A stretch of DNA of 64,000 bases, taken from Bdellovibrionales bacterium (GTDB lineage Bacteria > Bdellovibrionota > Bdellovibrionia > Bdellovibrionales > Bdellovibrionaceae). Position numbers and translations under genes: made by a program. Positions 27,777-38,432 of this stretch are shown here, in pieces. The stretch lies in NCBI GenBank assembly GCA_016713585.1, contig JADJOV010000001.1, positions 434,001 through 498,000 of the forward strand, in the 5' to 3' direction. Positions within the stretch are counted from its first letter, which is position 1; the number at the start of each line of letters is the position of its first letter. Under the pieces are notes generated by a model. The model saw nothing but the letters and a program-made list of their open reading frames with translations, ran no database searches and was not told where the DNA came from.

Positions 27777-30700
27777 ATGAAACAAATCTCTTTTGCTTTT
27801 TTTCTAATTTCAGTGGTTGGTCTTAGCCCTTTTTCGCAGACGCTTGTTCCCGCAGTAGCGCAGGTTCGCGAAGTTCCCTATGGGGTGGAGTTTGTGACCA
27901 TTTCGACACCGCATTTTGAAGTCATTGTAAACGCAGAGCAGCAATCCTTGGGCCAACATTATTCGAATCAGCTTGAGAAGGCCTACTCATATCTGTCTGC
28001 TTCGATAACTGATCGCCCAGAGAAAACGATCGTTATTCTCAATGATAAATGGGATGTGACCAACGGGTATGCGACCCGAGTTCCTTATCCACACATTATG
28101 ATTTACCCAGTGTTGCCTGGAATTCAAGATAGTCTGGCAGATGCCGGGGACTGGACGCTTGAACTTCTTGCTCACGAGTACACTCATATCTTAAATTTTG
28201 AACCAGCCCCGGGTGCAGTTGGGCACCTTCGCAATATTTTTGGAAGTATTATGGCGCCAAACATTTTACTTCCAACCTGGTGGAAAGAAGGGGTTGCCGT
28301 TCACGTTGAATCGTCAGTTTCAACTGGTGGCCGACTGAAATCTAGCTATCAGGATACTGTGATCAGAGCTATTGTTTTGGCGGGAAAGCTAAAAACATAT
28401 GATTTGGCACAAATCAACGAAGTGTTGCCGACTTGGCCAGAAGGAATGCGTTCATATTTGTTTGGATCAGTGATGTGGAGCCAAATGGTTGCAGACCAAG
28501 GTTCACCTATTGTTAATCGATTGTTTCAGCATCATGGAGGTCGCTTTCCATATTTCGTAGAAACCCCAGCCAGAGAAAACCTAGGAACAACCTATTTGGG
28601 TCAATACAAGAGAGCCCTCGATGAAACAGAAAATCGAGCTCAGGCCCAATTGAAAACTTTGCGACAAGTTTCTCCAACTTTGGATTCTCCGCTTGTTGTC
28701 AAAAACGCCGAGTACCTTTCGGCACCGGCGATTTCTCCAGACGGTCAATACCTTGCCCTTATTTCTCGAGATTTTGCCGAAAACAGAAGCGTTCGAATTT
28801 TCGAAAAGAAATCTGGCGATATGGACTTTCTCAACCCAAAGGAAATCCTCAGAACTGAGTCAGAGTTAGATCAAGGACCGGCTGGAAAAATCTATGATGG
28901 CCCACCTCCGGGAGCATCGGACGAGTCAGCTGGCTTCATAAATCCCGAAAACTTGTCTATGATAAGCTAGATTGGGTGAACTCTGTCGAAAGGTATTCTG
29001 ACCTCTATTTATTTGATCTAGAAAATCGAAAGACAAAACAATTAACCAAACAACTGAGGGCTCGAGAACCAGCGGTATCTTTAGATGATCAAAAGATTGT
29101 CTTTGTAAAGTTGAGTGCAAATCAAACTGCGCTGGCCTTGTATGATTTAACAACCGAACGCGCTGAAATCTTAGTGCAGGGAGCACCAGGGCAACGAATT
29201 AGCTTTCCCAATTTTCTCAATTCAGAGGAAATTATTTACACGGCCTCTAATACGGCTTCCACTGCGGTCGCGAGTGCTGCTTCCAATTCGGCCGCTAATA
29301 AAGTCACTAATACAGTCGCCAATTCGGACGCGGTCTGGATTTACAATCTCTTAACTCGAAAACTTCGCCGGTGGGATGTCCCACAGAATTCTCATCTTCT
29401 TAAGCAAGTTCGGTTTCCGACTCTTTCCAAGCGAGGGGTTCTTGCGACTTCGATCAGCAATGGTGTTCCAAATATTTACAACCTCGGAAATGCAGCTGGT
29501 GATTCTCCGGGCGCGAGTTCGGCAAAGACCCATCCACTCACACACACTTTAACGGGTTTCTTTTCTTTAGCTGAGGACCCTTTGACTGGTGATCTTTACT
29601 CAACCAAAATGACAGAAAAAGGACCGTGGATCTTTAAAATCGCAAAACAGGATCTGTTGTCCGAGCGAGCCCAATCGCTTCCTCAAGTCGCACCCTTATT
29701 CGCAGACAGGTACCCTCTGACTGATTCTGGTGCTGTGGGCACCGAAACCTATCCTGTGAGTGACTACGAGGTCAACCACCACCTCTGGCCTCACTATTGG
29801 ATTCCTTTTCTGGCAACAACTGCAGATGGTATTGTTTTTCAGGCCCTCACTTCTGGATTTGATCCTTTAAAGAAGCATCAATATTCTGTGAGTGCCGCCT
29901 GGGACAGTGCTCTCCAAAAGGGATCTTTTGCGGGTATCTATCAAAATACCGTTTGGGCCGTGCCTTGGTTTGTGCAGAGTTCGATAGTTAATACCTATTT
30001 TGCCTCAGTGACAGATACACTCACTACTAAGTCCTATTTACTTGGATCTAATATTTCACTTTTCCCAATTTCCAGGGAGCTTTCGATGGCCCTTGCAATG
30101 AAGCAAGTCTCCTACGAGTCCCCGACCAAAACCCGTCGCGGAGCGGGGCCAACCTTAAGCTTTACCTACGCAGATTTGTCGCAGGCCGGAACTCAGATAT
30201 CTCCAGAAAATTCAAAGACCCTCACTCTTGGAGCCACTAAGTATCTCAATAATGGCGACGATTTAAATCACAGCCAGTATCTTTTTTCCGGATCCATTTA
30301 CACCAACAAATGGCTTCCGTCGCGAAATGCGATCATGGCAAAAGTTAATGCCATTCATACTCCTGAATTCGTCGACCCTACTTATGGAGCATCAACGGCT
30401 TCATTAGCGCTGGTCCAGGATTCGGTAGGGCCTAATTTTCTGATGCGAGGGTATTTGCCCGGTCATTTCCGCGGGCGAAATATGATCAACACCAATTTTG
30501 AGTACCGATTTCCCATAAGAGACATCTATCGCGGGAATGGAACAGATCCTTTTTTCTTGCGTCGCCTGCATGCCGCCGTCATTCTCGACGGAGTTACCGC
30601 GGAGGGGCAAGTCTACCGTTCGTCCCAAAAAGTCTACATGCCGGCCGATTTCAGCGAAAAATTTTGGACAGTTGGAGCCGAAGTCAAACTTGAGACCACA

Positions 30701-30814
30701 GTGGGCTACGTGCTTCCAGTTCAGTTTGTGGTGTATTACTATCTTCCTCAGAACAAGGACACTGGTGGGGAATCATCCGTGGGCTTGACCATGCAGATTA
30801 CTCAGTCTTTTTGA
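27777..30814 (+). CDS. Outer-membrane protein: MA-type metallopeptidase, beta-propeller and barrel (frameshift)
   Basis: After a signal peptide, the N-terminal domain has the gluzincin motif LLAHEYTHILNF with a downstream WWKEGVAVHVES (third zinc ligand candidate Glu), a peptidase-MA-like fold. From about 320 TolB/WD40-like propeller repeats appear (SAPAISPDGQYLALISRDF, REPAVSLDDQKIVFVKL). The final 350 residues look like an outer-membrane barrel: NMINTNFEYRFPI and a C-terminal TMQITQSF ending in Phe. A one-base shift between 28905 and 28940 separates two frames; VSWLHKSRKLVYDKLDWVNS bridges them. About 1012 residues when joined. Substrate unknown. Confidence 0.75.
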
Positions 30815-30977
30815 GTCCTCTAGGCCAGCCTGCTTAAAAACATTGCATTTAAATTGTACTTCGTATTTGAATTTAGTGTCCCTAGTTGACAGAATCCCCC
30901 TGCCATTGAAACACTGAAAACAAGAATGGCAGACTTTTTCAAGAGTTGGTCCCGGTTGCCGCAAAGGGAAGTGCAAT

Positions 30978-31494
30978 ATGGAAAAAATAGACTGGATTAA
31001 AGACTTGGTTCGAGCTGAGAAACAAATGGAAGACTCTGGGCTGGTTGAACTCCAGACGGCTTTTGACCCCCAGCGGATATTGGCCTACGACTCGCTCCAA
31101 TTTCTTCTTAAAATCAAGGGTGAAATTGTCGATTCTATTTCAGCCTTTAATGAATTGAAAAAACTCTCCCGTGGGTCGCATTAAGATTTATGGAATTGCA
31201 AAAACTCATGCTGACTTTATGCTTTTTCGAAATGGCTACAAAATGATTTTTTCAATTCGTGGACCGGGTCAAATTGGTGTGCGACTTAATTTTATTGGCT
31301 CTGGTTTTTTGCCTTCTCCGAATCAAAGTGCAGCCGCTTCTAATGAAACCCAAAATATTATAGACGAACACATTATTGAAGCTATCTGGGGAGCCTTCGG
31401 CGAGGTTCTTTGGACCTTTAAGGGGCAGCCGCTCAAGATTGAATACTTGGTTCGACATTTCCTTTCGATTTTCGTAAAAGAAAGTTCAAAGTGA
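30978..31494 (+). CDS. Conserved hypothetical protein (frameshift)
   Basis: The first part (MEKIDWIKDLVRAEKQMEDS...) and second part (VGRIKIYGIAKTHADFMLFR, NGYKMIFSIRGPGQIGVRLNF) join if one A is removed from the A6 run at 31158-31163, reading NELKNSPVGRIKIYG. About 171 residues, no signal peptide, cytoplasmic. No family recognised. Weak GGGAAG upstream of the ATG. Confidence 0.6.
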
Positions 31495-31615
31495 TACGGC
31501 GAGCCAGTTGCGTTTCGTTTTGAAACAAAACCTTCAATTTTTTGCATTTCAAAGCCAAAAATCCAAAATCTCGATGAAGTAATGCTACACTTACAACACC
31601 TGGTGGGGTGTGGCT

Positions 31616-33304
31616 ATGAAGAGATTCTTTTTTCGTTCCAATCGTTTGAGTGTTGCTCTTTTAACTGCAATTCTGTTGCTTGGATTTCAGAACTGTGGAC
31701 AGCCTGGATCAATCAGCCTTAGCCCCCAGGCAGACATAACAAAAAAAGAGGATCTAATCGATCAAAACGGCAATTCGGATGCTGGTGACAGAAATCCATC
31801 GAGTGGCACAAGCGTAGGGTCTTCGGGTGGCGGACCAGCAGGACCTGGCACAGGCACTGGAACCGGGACCAGCACCAGCACTGCACCGATGGGGCCTCAG
31901 ACCTACACAACGGAAACTTATGTCACCACAAAACTTAATACCCCAATTGAATTTACTCTGACGGCTTTACTTGAACCTAAGTTGACCGGTCTGACAGTCG
32001 ATGTCTCCTCGATCTCGTCTCAAACAGGAATTCTGAATAGAATCGCAGGCGCAGATTTTCAGTTTAAATACTCTCCGAATTTTGGTTACCGCGGGCGCGA
32101 GGTGCTCACGATTAGCGCGAAAGATTCCCAACAAAATCTGGTAAAATTCAATGTCACTATTGTGGTCGGAAATCCTCTTCAGCTCATTAAACCGGCACTC
32201 GCAATTCGTGGAATGGGCTGTATCCAGTGCCATGCACGAGTTAAATCAAATATTATTACAGACTTTGGATATGGCAGTCCATTCTATTTTAATGAGAATA
32301 TGGGCGGCAGTTGGTGGAAAAGTGGAGGATTGTATGGGGATCACGCCAATGCTTTTTCTACAATGAAGTTGTCTCCAACCGTGAACGTTATTGTGCCCTC
32401 CGCGCCTTTACCCTCACGGATTGCTGGGCTCACTGGAACATCTATTCTTGCAAGGTATATTCAGTCGCGATTTGCTGTTGCGGATGACCCTGATACAAAA
32501 AATGTTCTAGTTAAAGAGAAGTCCAAGGTATACATCGGCGCGCCTAGCGATTCAGACGTTGTTCGAGATTTTTCATTGAGTTCAGGAACTCGACTTGCCT
32601 ACTTTAAGAACTCGGAAACTGCTTTGCCACTATCAGGGCTTTCAGACAAAAATACCTACTTTAAGAATGAGGGCGTTCTTAACTGCGAAGGCGACGTGGC
32701 CCTTCGAGGTCCTGCGTATTTTGTGAATCTGCAAGTCAATTCCGCAACGGGATGTCGGATTTATGTGATTGGGTCCGTTTTTATTTTTGGCCAGATTTCG
32801 CAAACTAACGCAAGTGAGACCAGAAACCTACAAATTACCAGCACAAGGTCAATTAATATGGGCCTTGGGGCGATGAAGAAGAATAATGCCTTTTGTGATC
32901 CGAACTCAAGCTACGCAACAGATACTGCGAATTTCGGAACTTCCAGTTTAACAAACAGATACTATTCGTTTTGGACCGTCCCAAGCCAGGTGGTTCGTGG
33001 TGAATTAAACCCCTCTGCCTTTGGAGCCTCTGTTTTGGCGGAGGCCACGGCTATTGAAAGCAAAGAAGGCGTTCTCTTAGATGCAAGTTGTCGACCCGAA
33101 GGACGAAACGTCTCCTTTGATCGAATTTTGCTCAATGCGCCGTCAGTTCAAAGCAGATATGAAGGCGACATTATTGGGACAATTATTGCGGAGTATTCGA
33201 TCATGAGTCTTGGAAAGTTCAAATTTCAGTACGATGAGGTCTTTGATAAGGTTCCAATACTTCCGTTCTTCGATAACAAAATCTACTTGGATATTGAGGA
33301 TTAG
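31616..33304 (+). CDS. Large lipoprotein with single c-type haem motif
   Basis: About 562 residues. The lipobox is LLLGFQNC. A Gly/Thr/Ser-rich linker (GTGTGTGTSTST) follows, then a cadherin-like beta segment (about 105-190). GMGCIQCHARV is a CxxCH haem attachment motif near residue 205, one only. The rest has many strands and scattered Cys, including a right-handed repeat-like stretch (NCEGDVALRGPAYFVNLQVN). Localised to the envelope. Could be a cytochrome-linked surface lipoprotein, or CxxCH could be a chance disulfide pair; unresolved. Confidence 0.65.
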   Translation: MKRFFFRSNRLSVALLTAILLLGFQNCGQPGSISLSPQADITKKEDLIDQNGNSDAGDRNPSSGTSVGSSGGGPAGPGTGTGTGTSTSTAPMGPQTYTTETYVTTKLNTPIEFTLTALLEPKLTGLTVDVSSISSQTGILNRIAGADFQFKYSPNFGYRGREVLTISAKDSQQNLVKFNVTIVVGNPLQLIKPALAIRGMGCIQCHARVKSNIITDFGYGSPFYFNENMGGSWWKSGGLYGDHANAFSTMKLSPTVNVIVPSAPLPSRIAGLTGTSILARYIQSRFAVADDPDTKNVLVKEKSKVYIGAPSDSDVVRDFSLSSGTRLAYFKNSETALPLSGLSDKNTYFKNEGVLNCEGDVALRGPAYFVNLQVNSATGCRIYVIGSVFIFGQISQTNASETRNLQITSTRSINMGLGAMKKNNAFCDPNSSYATDTANFGTSSLTNRYYSFWTVPSQVVRGELNPSAFGASVLAEATAIESKEGVLLDASCRPEGRNVSFDRILLNAPSVQSRYEGDIIGTIIAEYSIMSLGKFKFQYDEVFDKVPILPFFDNKIYLDIED

Positions 33305-33364
33305 CTGGCTAGACTTTGTTGAGCCATAAGCTTTTGGCTTCGAAAAAGATCCACGGAGGGTCCC

Positions 33365-33865
33365 ATGAATTCCTTTCAAAAGATATTTTCTTATCAAAAG
33401 ATATTATTGTTTATGGTGGTGTTGGCTTTTGCCGACGTAGTCCATGCCCGGGTGCAAGTCTCATTTATGCCTTTGAATCGACAGGCCATGGTGATTACAA
33501 AAGACGAACCTGGGGATGAGCCAATTTCCTTTTATTTGTATGAACAAATGTCTGTGCCAGTTCAAGATAGTTTTATCGGTCCTGGGAAATCTTGGTCCAC
33601 GGGACAGCGAGAATTCAATATGGTTTGCTCGCTCTCGCCAAGCCAAGGGAATCAGTGCAATTTTATTATACAAAATCTACCTGATGCTCACTTAGACCCG
33701 AACAAGGGTTACGTTGAGTATCACCTACGGGGAACTGCCGCTGCAGAGATTTTTCAAAAATTTGTCGTTCCTGCAGGGGGAACTTTATTTGAATTTCGAA
33801 GCAATGGCGGTGAAATTACAATTAAATCAACGCCTAATGAATTTCTTTTTACGGCCCATAAATAG
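33365..33865 (+). CDS. Exported beta-rich protein of unknown function
   Basis: 166 residues. Signal peptide MVVLAFADVVHA, mature start RVQVSFMPLNRQ. The mature part is strand-rich with a short loop holding two Cys (MVCSLSPSQGNQCNF) that probably form a disulfide. It resembles periplasmic chaperone or coat-type domains only in general style. Converges with ampG. Confidence 0.6.
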   Translation: MNSFQKIFSYQKILLFMVVLAFADVVHARVQVSFMPLNRQAMVITKDEPGDEPISFYLYEQMSVPVQDSFIGPGKSWSTGQREFNMVCSLSPSQGNQCNFIIQNLPDAHLDPNKGYVEYHLRGTAAAEIFQKFVVPAGGTLFEFRSNGGEITIKSTPNEFLFTAHK

Positions 33866-33884
33866 TCAGGGACCAAAGGACCGC

Positions 33885-35126
33885 CTAGTTTGTCGTATCT
33901 TTCATTTTGAAAATCATCAGAAGGCCCGGCACTCCGATCAAAGCACAGGCGAAAAAAAACTGAGCCCAGCCCAGTTGTTCGACCATTTTGCCAGAGAAGC
34001 CTGAAAAGAAGATCTTGCCGACAAAGGCAAGACTCGAAAGAAGTGCAAATTGAGTTCCCGTATACTTTTTATTTGTGATCATCGATAGAAAAGCAATAAA
34101 GGCAGCCGAACCCATTGCTGTGGACAGATCTTCTAGAACAATAACCACGGCGAGGGCCCAGCGCTGGGGCCCTGTCCAAGTAATCAAAGCAAAAAATGCC
34201 GTTGTCAACACCTGCAAAACTCCGAAAATCCAAAGGGCACGATAGATTGAAACATAATACAAAACTGCGCCGCCAATAAACAAACCAAAAACTCCAGCGA
34301 GGGGACCAATAGTCTTTGCGATCAACGCAATATCTTGATTTGAATAGCCCATTTGAACATAAAATGAGCCCAGCATTTGGCCGGCGATTGCATCGCCGAA
34401 TTTAAACAATATCGTGAAAAGCAAAATGTAAATGGCACCAGATCTCGAGAAGAGCTCTGCAAATGGACGAATTATTATTTCTTCGAATCCGCGTGGAATA
34501 TTCTCTGCGTCTAAGCGGGGCTCTGGTGCTAAGAGAGTGATCAAAAGGCAGACGCCCATCAGAATTCCCATAGTCAGGTACATTTGACCCCAGGAAAAAG
34601 CAAATAGGTCAGAGCCGACCAATCCCAACCCGAGGCCACCTGCCACATACATAGCTGCGCGATACCCATATTGGTAAAGTGAAGAGCCAAGGCCCATTTC
34701 TTCATCATTTAGACTTTCTCGCCGATAGGCATCTATAGCGATATCTTGAGTGGCACTTGCAAATGAAATCAAAACAGCCACCACGGCCATGGCAAACAGT
34801 GACTGCTTGGGTTCAAAAGTCCCCAAAAAAATAATCAATCCCATCAGAGCCATTTGTGAAAAGGCAATCCAGGAGCGACGACGTCCCCAGCTCCCCAGGC
34901 TCCAGCGATCCATCAAAGGGGCCCACAAGAATTTCAAACCGATTCCCACGCCCACCCAGCTCATAAAACCCACAGCCCCTAGACTGAGGCCCTCACGAGT
35001 GAGCCAGATCTTCAAGTTTGAGCCAATAAGGACAGCAGGCAAACCACTTGAAAAGCCAAAGGCAAAGGTAATTAGCATCTTCTTGCTAAAGAGAGTTGCA
35101 AGAAGGTTTTTATTCGTTGCTGACAT
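33885..35126 (-). CDS. ampG: AmpG-like muropeptide permease (MFS)
   Basis: Imports anhydro-muropeptides into the cytoplasm. 413 residues with twelve predicted helices. Family hallmarks: GFSSGLPAVLIGSNLKIWLT, FLWAPLMDRW, SFASATQDIAIDAYRRE. The start overlaps the deaminase gene upstream by 17 nt, so the two are co-expressed. In a predator this would recover prey or own wall fragments. Confidence 0.88.
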   Translation of the reverse strand: MSATNKNLLATLFSKKMLITFAFGFSSGLPAVLIGSNLKIWLTREGLSLGAVGFMSWVGVGIGLKFLWAPLMDRWSLGSWGRRRSWIAFSQMALMGLIIFLGTFEPKQSLFAMAVVAVLISFASATQDIAIDAYRRESLNDEEMGLGSSLYQYGYRAAMYVAGGLGLGLVGSDLFAFSWGQMYLTMGILMGVCLLITLLAPEPRLDAENIPRGFEEIIIRPFAELFSRSGAIYILLFTILFKFGDAIAGQMLGSFYVQMGYSNQDIALIAKTIGPLAGVFGLFIGGAVLYYVSIYRALWIFGVLQVLTTAFFALITWTGPQRWALAVVIVLEDLSTAMGSAAFIAFLSMITNKKYTGTQFALLSSLAFVGKIFFSGFSGKMVEQLGWAQFFFACALIGVPGLLMIFKMKDTTN

Positions 35127-36744
35127 GTTGTTTTCTCATCTGCCACAAAAGATGACTCACAAAGGGGCGACGAGTTTCACCGGTTGCAACCATTAACAGT
35201 TTGGTAATTTTCAAATCTTCAGAGTCTGTATAAAGTAAAATAATCAATTCCTGAATATAGTTTGTATTAAGTGTAATATAATTATCAGTCCCAATGCCTA
35301 GATGGACGCCCTTCTTTTCCCACCAACTGAAGGGATGATCTTTGTAATCTTCAAATTGGCCGGTCAGCTTATTGTTAGAAGAAGGCAGAGAGACGATGCT
35401 AACATCCTTCTGAATTAAACGATTCAAAACGTCGTGTTGATAGTGCTCAACTTCTCGAGCGGTGTGAAATTTCGCTTTAGTAAAGCGAACTAACTCGTCT
35501 GCATCCAAAGTGTGTCCTGCCAAAAGCTTCATCAAGACATCTTTTGATCCACCCCAGTCGATCTCAACGAGCTCGCGATAAAAATCATCTTTGATGCCAA
35601 CAATTTCTTTCGCTTTATTTCTTCTGACGACCTCTTGGTAAATCAGATGAAAGAAATAATTGGGATTTATGCCTAGGCTGACCCCATGTTCGAGGGTATC
35701 AATATGCCAAATATTCATCGCATTATCGACCGCCTGGATTCCCTTTTTCAAGGTATAAAAAGTTTCCCCGTGATGCGAGCGAATTCTGAAGCCGCGATAC
35801 TGCAGCTTACGGAAACCCATCTGCATTTCATAAAAATGCTCTTTGCGATAAAGCTCCCGCTCAACCCCGACTGTATCAACATCAGTGACGACATCCCGCA
35901 AGTCAGGATACTGGTCAACCAAGGCAATCAGCTCATTGACCTGAGCCATAAAATGATCTTTTCTGAGCTTATATTTGGACGAATCAAAGTGGCTGGCTTC
36001 CTTTCGAAAGGATGGTGACAAAACAAACTTGAAATCAGGATGAGCCTTTTGGAAAGAGCGAAAACCTTCGTAGAGTCCTAAGACGACATCTTCTGAAGTG
36101 ACATTTTCAGCACCTGGAATTTGTTGTGACGCGCTGGATGTGAGTCGAGACAAGGAAAATTTAATTCGAATACTTCCTACGTTATATTTTGTATAAAGCT
36201 CCTCGGCCAGGTGGTAAGCTGCCTCTGTATGCGCTTCCCGAGAAATAAAAATCAAACTCGGCAAATATAAGAGTTTCAAGTATTTTAGAAAACCTTCGCC
36301 TTCTTTGAGTCGTATCAATTGGTCAACATCTGCCGCGGACTTAAATCTTGAAATTGGAAAGCCATAATTTGTAGAAATTCGTTTAAGATAGTCTTCTTCC
36401 TTTTGTCCCTCCATCAGCTTAAGAAGTCGGGGATATAGAAACTCCGCGGTGAGGGCTCCCGTGAGATGAATATGCTCTTCTTTGAACTTCATAGGAAAGG
36501 ACTTGAAAAAGTGAAACAATGACTTGGTGAAGGTGTGTTCTAGCAGGCGGTGTATACTTTGTTTGTTGATCCGAAACAGCTCCAATTTTTCTTTAAAGTC
36601 GAGTACGACTTCAAAGGCTTCACGACTTTCCTCGATCACTTCAGAGCGAATCAGCAATTCAATTGTGTCACTTAAACTGATTCCATTTGTTTCTGAGATT
36701 ATCTTAATAAGATGCTTTGAAAGAATCTTTTGAACTTTAGTCAT
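35110..36744 (-). CDS. Adenosine/AMP deaminase-family protein, extended
   Basis: 544 residues, longer than adenosine deaminases (about 350). Metal and catalytic motifs: EEHIHLTGALT (HxH), RSHHGE, LEHGVSLG, SLPSSNNKL and GIGTDN, in the order of the ADA superfamily. The N-terminal 90 residues are helical and unmatched. It likely deaminates an adenine nucleoside or nucleotide, but GTDN replaces the usual DDP, so the exact substrate is open. Overlaps ampG downstream. Confidence 0.8.
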   Translation of the reverse strand: MTKVQKILSKHLIKIISETNGISLSDTIELLIRSEVIEESREAFEVVLDFKEKLELFRINKQSIHRLLEHTFTKSLFHFFKSFPMKFKEEHIHLTGALTAEFLYPRLLKLMEGQKEEDYLKRISTNYGFPISRFKSAADVDQLIRLKEGEGFLKYLKLLYLPSLIFISREAHTEAAYHLAEELYTKYNVGSIRIKFSLSRLTSSASQQIPGAENVTSEDVVLGLYEGFRSFQKAHPDFKFVLSPSFRKEASHFDSSKYKLRKDHFMAQVNELIALVDQYPDLRDVVTDVDTVGVERELYRKEHFYEMQMGFRKLQYRGFRIRSHHGETFYTLKKGIQAVDNAMNIWHIDTLEHGVSLGINPNYFFHLIYQEVVRRNKAKEIVGIKDDFYRELVEIDWGGSKDVLMKLLAGHTLDADELVRFTKAKFHTAREVEHYQHDVLNRLIQKDVSIVSLPSSNNKLTGQFEDYKDHPFSWWEKKGVHLGIGTDNYITLNTNYIQELIILLYTDSEDLKITKLLMVATGETRRPFVSHLLWQMRKQHVSNE

Positions 36745-36753
36745 TGCTCCAAT

Positions 36754-37209
36754 CTAGCGAGGAATAATTACCTTGTACATGACTTTGTGTGGCCCAGAGT
36801 CTTTGATATCAAAAAGATCTCCATAGAACTGAAATCCCATTGATCGATAAAAGGAAAATGAACGAAACCGAGCGTTGCACCAAAGCAAATCACAACGTCG
36901 CTCTTTCAGGAGAAAAATTCCAAAGCCTAAAAGCTTGCTTCCAAGGCCTTGACCCCGATAGTGCTCGGCCGTTGCCATTCCGCGCAAACGAAAGGGAAAT
37001 CCAGCAGAAAAGTAGGGCGAAGATTCCTGCATTAGGCTTGCAACAGAAACTAGTTTTTGATTGTGAAACAGGCCTAAATGAAATGTGGATGAATCGTTGT
37101 CATTTGGAAATATGCAGTCGTCAACCCTGGCCAAAGGTCTTAAGACTTTCTGTCGGAGTGTTATCGCTTCACCTAATTGAATGAGTTTGATCTCGGATTG
37201 AAGACTCAT
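36754..37209 (-). CDS. GNAT-family N-acetyltransferase
   Basis: 151 residues. The acetyl-CoA motif A is RGMATAEHYRGQGLGSKLL, followed by LLWCNARFRSFSFYRSMGF (motif B). No signal for a specific substrate. ATGA overlap couples it to the HNH gene upstream. Confidence 0.85.
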   Translation of the reverse strand: MSLQSEIKLIQLGEAITLRQKVLRPLARVDDCIFPNDNDSSTFHLGLFHNQKLVSVASLMQESSPYFSAGFPFRLRGMATAEHYRGQGLGSKLLGFGIFLLKERRCDLLWCNARFRSFSFYRSMGFQFYGDLFDIKDSGPHKVMYKVIIPR

Positions 37210-37751
37210 CCTGTTTTATATCTCAGGTAATGGCGCCAGTTCGATGGAAACGGTCCCAATCGAAATTCTGTCTCGGCTAAAGGCAGCCAGGTCGGCATTC
37301 GCGGTTCTCGAAATAGGGGCATTCTCGCTTGGGTCGGAGTTCTGTTGGCTTTTCTCTGATTGCACTCGCGACAAGCTGTCACGACATTTGTCCAGTTCCG
37401 CGGGCCTTGATGAGAGGCCGGGACCACATGATCCAAAGTGAGAAGCTTGGACGAATATTTTACGCGGCAATACTGACAGGTAAAACCATCTCGAATATAG
37501 ACGTTTTCTCGGCAAAAGCGAATGGCGCCATGGGGGCGTGGCCTCACATAGCTACGAAGGCGCAGGACGCTTGGGAGCTGAAAGCTAGAACAGGCAGAGC
37601 GGGCAAAGACAGAATGATACTCCAAGACGTCGACTTTGCCTTGAAACCACAAGACGAGTGCCTTCTGCCAGCTGACGACCCTCATTGGCTCATAACTGGA
37701 ATTAAGTACAAGTGACCTCAAAGTCAGTATTGCTGTTGACGCAGAATACAT
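37206..37751 (-). CDS. HNH endonuclease family protein
   Basis: 181 residues. The core is CQYCRVKY, LLTLDHVVPASHQGPRNWTN and VVTACRECNQRKANRTP: two CxxC zinc pairs around the DH...N catalytic elements. The N-terminus LVLNSSYEPMRVVSWQKALV is typical of a chromosomally conserved HNH family. Start is uncertain within about 15 residues. Role in DNA metabolism is not known. Confidence 0.85.
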   Translation of the reverse strand: MYSASTAILTLRSLVLNSSYEPMRVVSWQKALVLWFQGKVDVLEYHSVFARSACSSFQLPSVLRLRSYVRPRPHGAIRFCRENVYIRDGFTCQYCRVKYSSKLLTLDHVVPASHQGPRNWTNVVTACRECNQRKANRTPTQARMPLFREPRMPTWLPLAETEFRLGPFPSNWRHYLRYKTG

Positions 37752-37926
37752 CCTCGCTCCTGAGAGGAAACCTCTCTTGTTAATTATAAGGAATATGAGG
37801 CGCTATTTTCAAGAGGGAACATATAGATTGAGCACATTTGCTTGAGGGGCCTCGATTTAAACCTAGACATTTCAAACAAATATGACTATTTTCTGCCAAA
37901 TTTGATTGTCCCCATAAGGAGCGTTT

Positions 37927-38432
37927 ATGAGTCGCCGTGTATTTGCTTTTCACTATGTTTTAAAAGGTGCCGACGGAGTCGTCCTGGACGCTTCTGAAGA
38001 AAACCAACCCTTGGCTTTTCTTGAGGGGGCGGCCCAAATTATTCCTGGTCTTGAGGCCGCAATTCTTGATTTGGATGAGGGCGAGAAGAAGATTGTCTTT
38101 CTGAAGGCGAGTGAGGCTTATGGGCCATTTGAAGAAAAATGGTGATGAATGTTCCTAGGGCTGAATTAAGTCATCTTCCTGATCTCAAGGTTGGAAGTTT
38201 TCTGAGCCTCGCTCTTGGAGACCAAACAAAAGTAGTTAAAATTTCGCAAATTGATGAAGAAAAAGTGACTCTTGATGGAAATCATCCACTCGCTGGGCAG
38301 GATCTTCACTTTGAAGTCGAGATGGCCTCCGTTCGAAACGCAACCCAAGATGAGATCGCTCATGGACATGCTCATGGAATCCATGGCCATCATCACCATT
38401 CAGAAAGTGATAACGATAGTGCCATCGTTTGA
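37927..38432 (+). CDS. slyD: SlyD-like FKBP peptidyl-prolyl isomerase (frameshift)
   Basis: Cytoplasmic prolyl isomerase and metallochaperone. AAGGAG precedes the ATG. The FKBP half reads HYVLKGADGVVLDAS, IPGLEAAI, EAYGPFEEK; one A missing in the A-run at 38135-38139 breaks it. The second frame continues MVMNVPRAELSHLPDLKVGS (the IF domain) and ends with the His-rich tail HGHAHGIHGHHHH, a nickel-binding feature of SlyD. About 168 residues. Overlaps yajQ by 14 nt. Confidence 0.88.
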
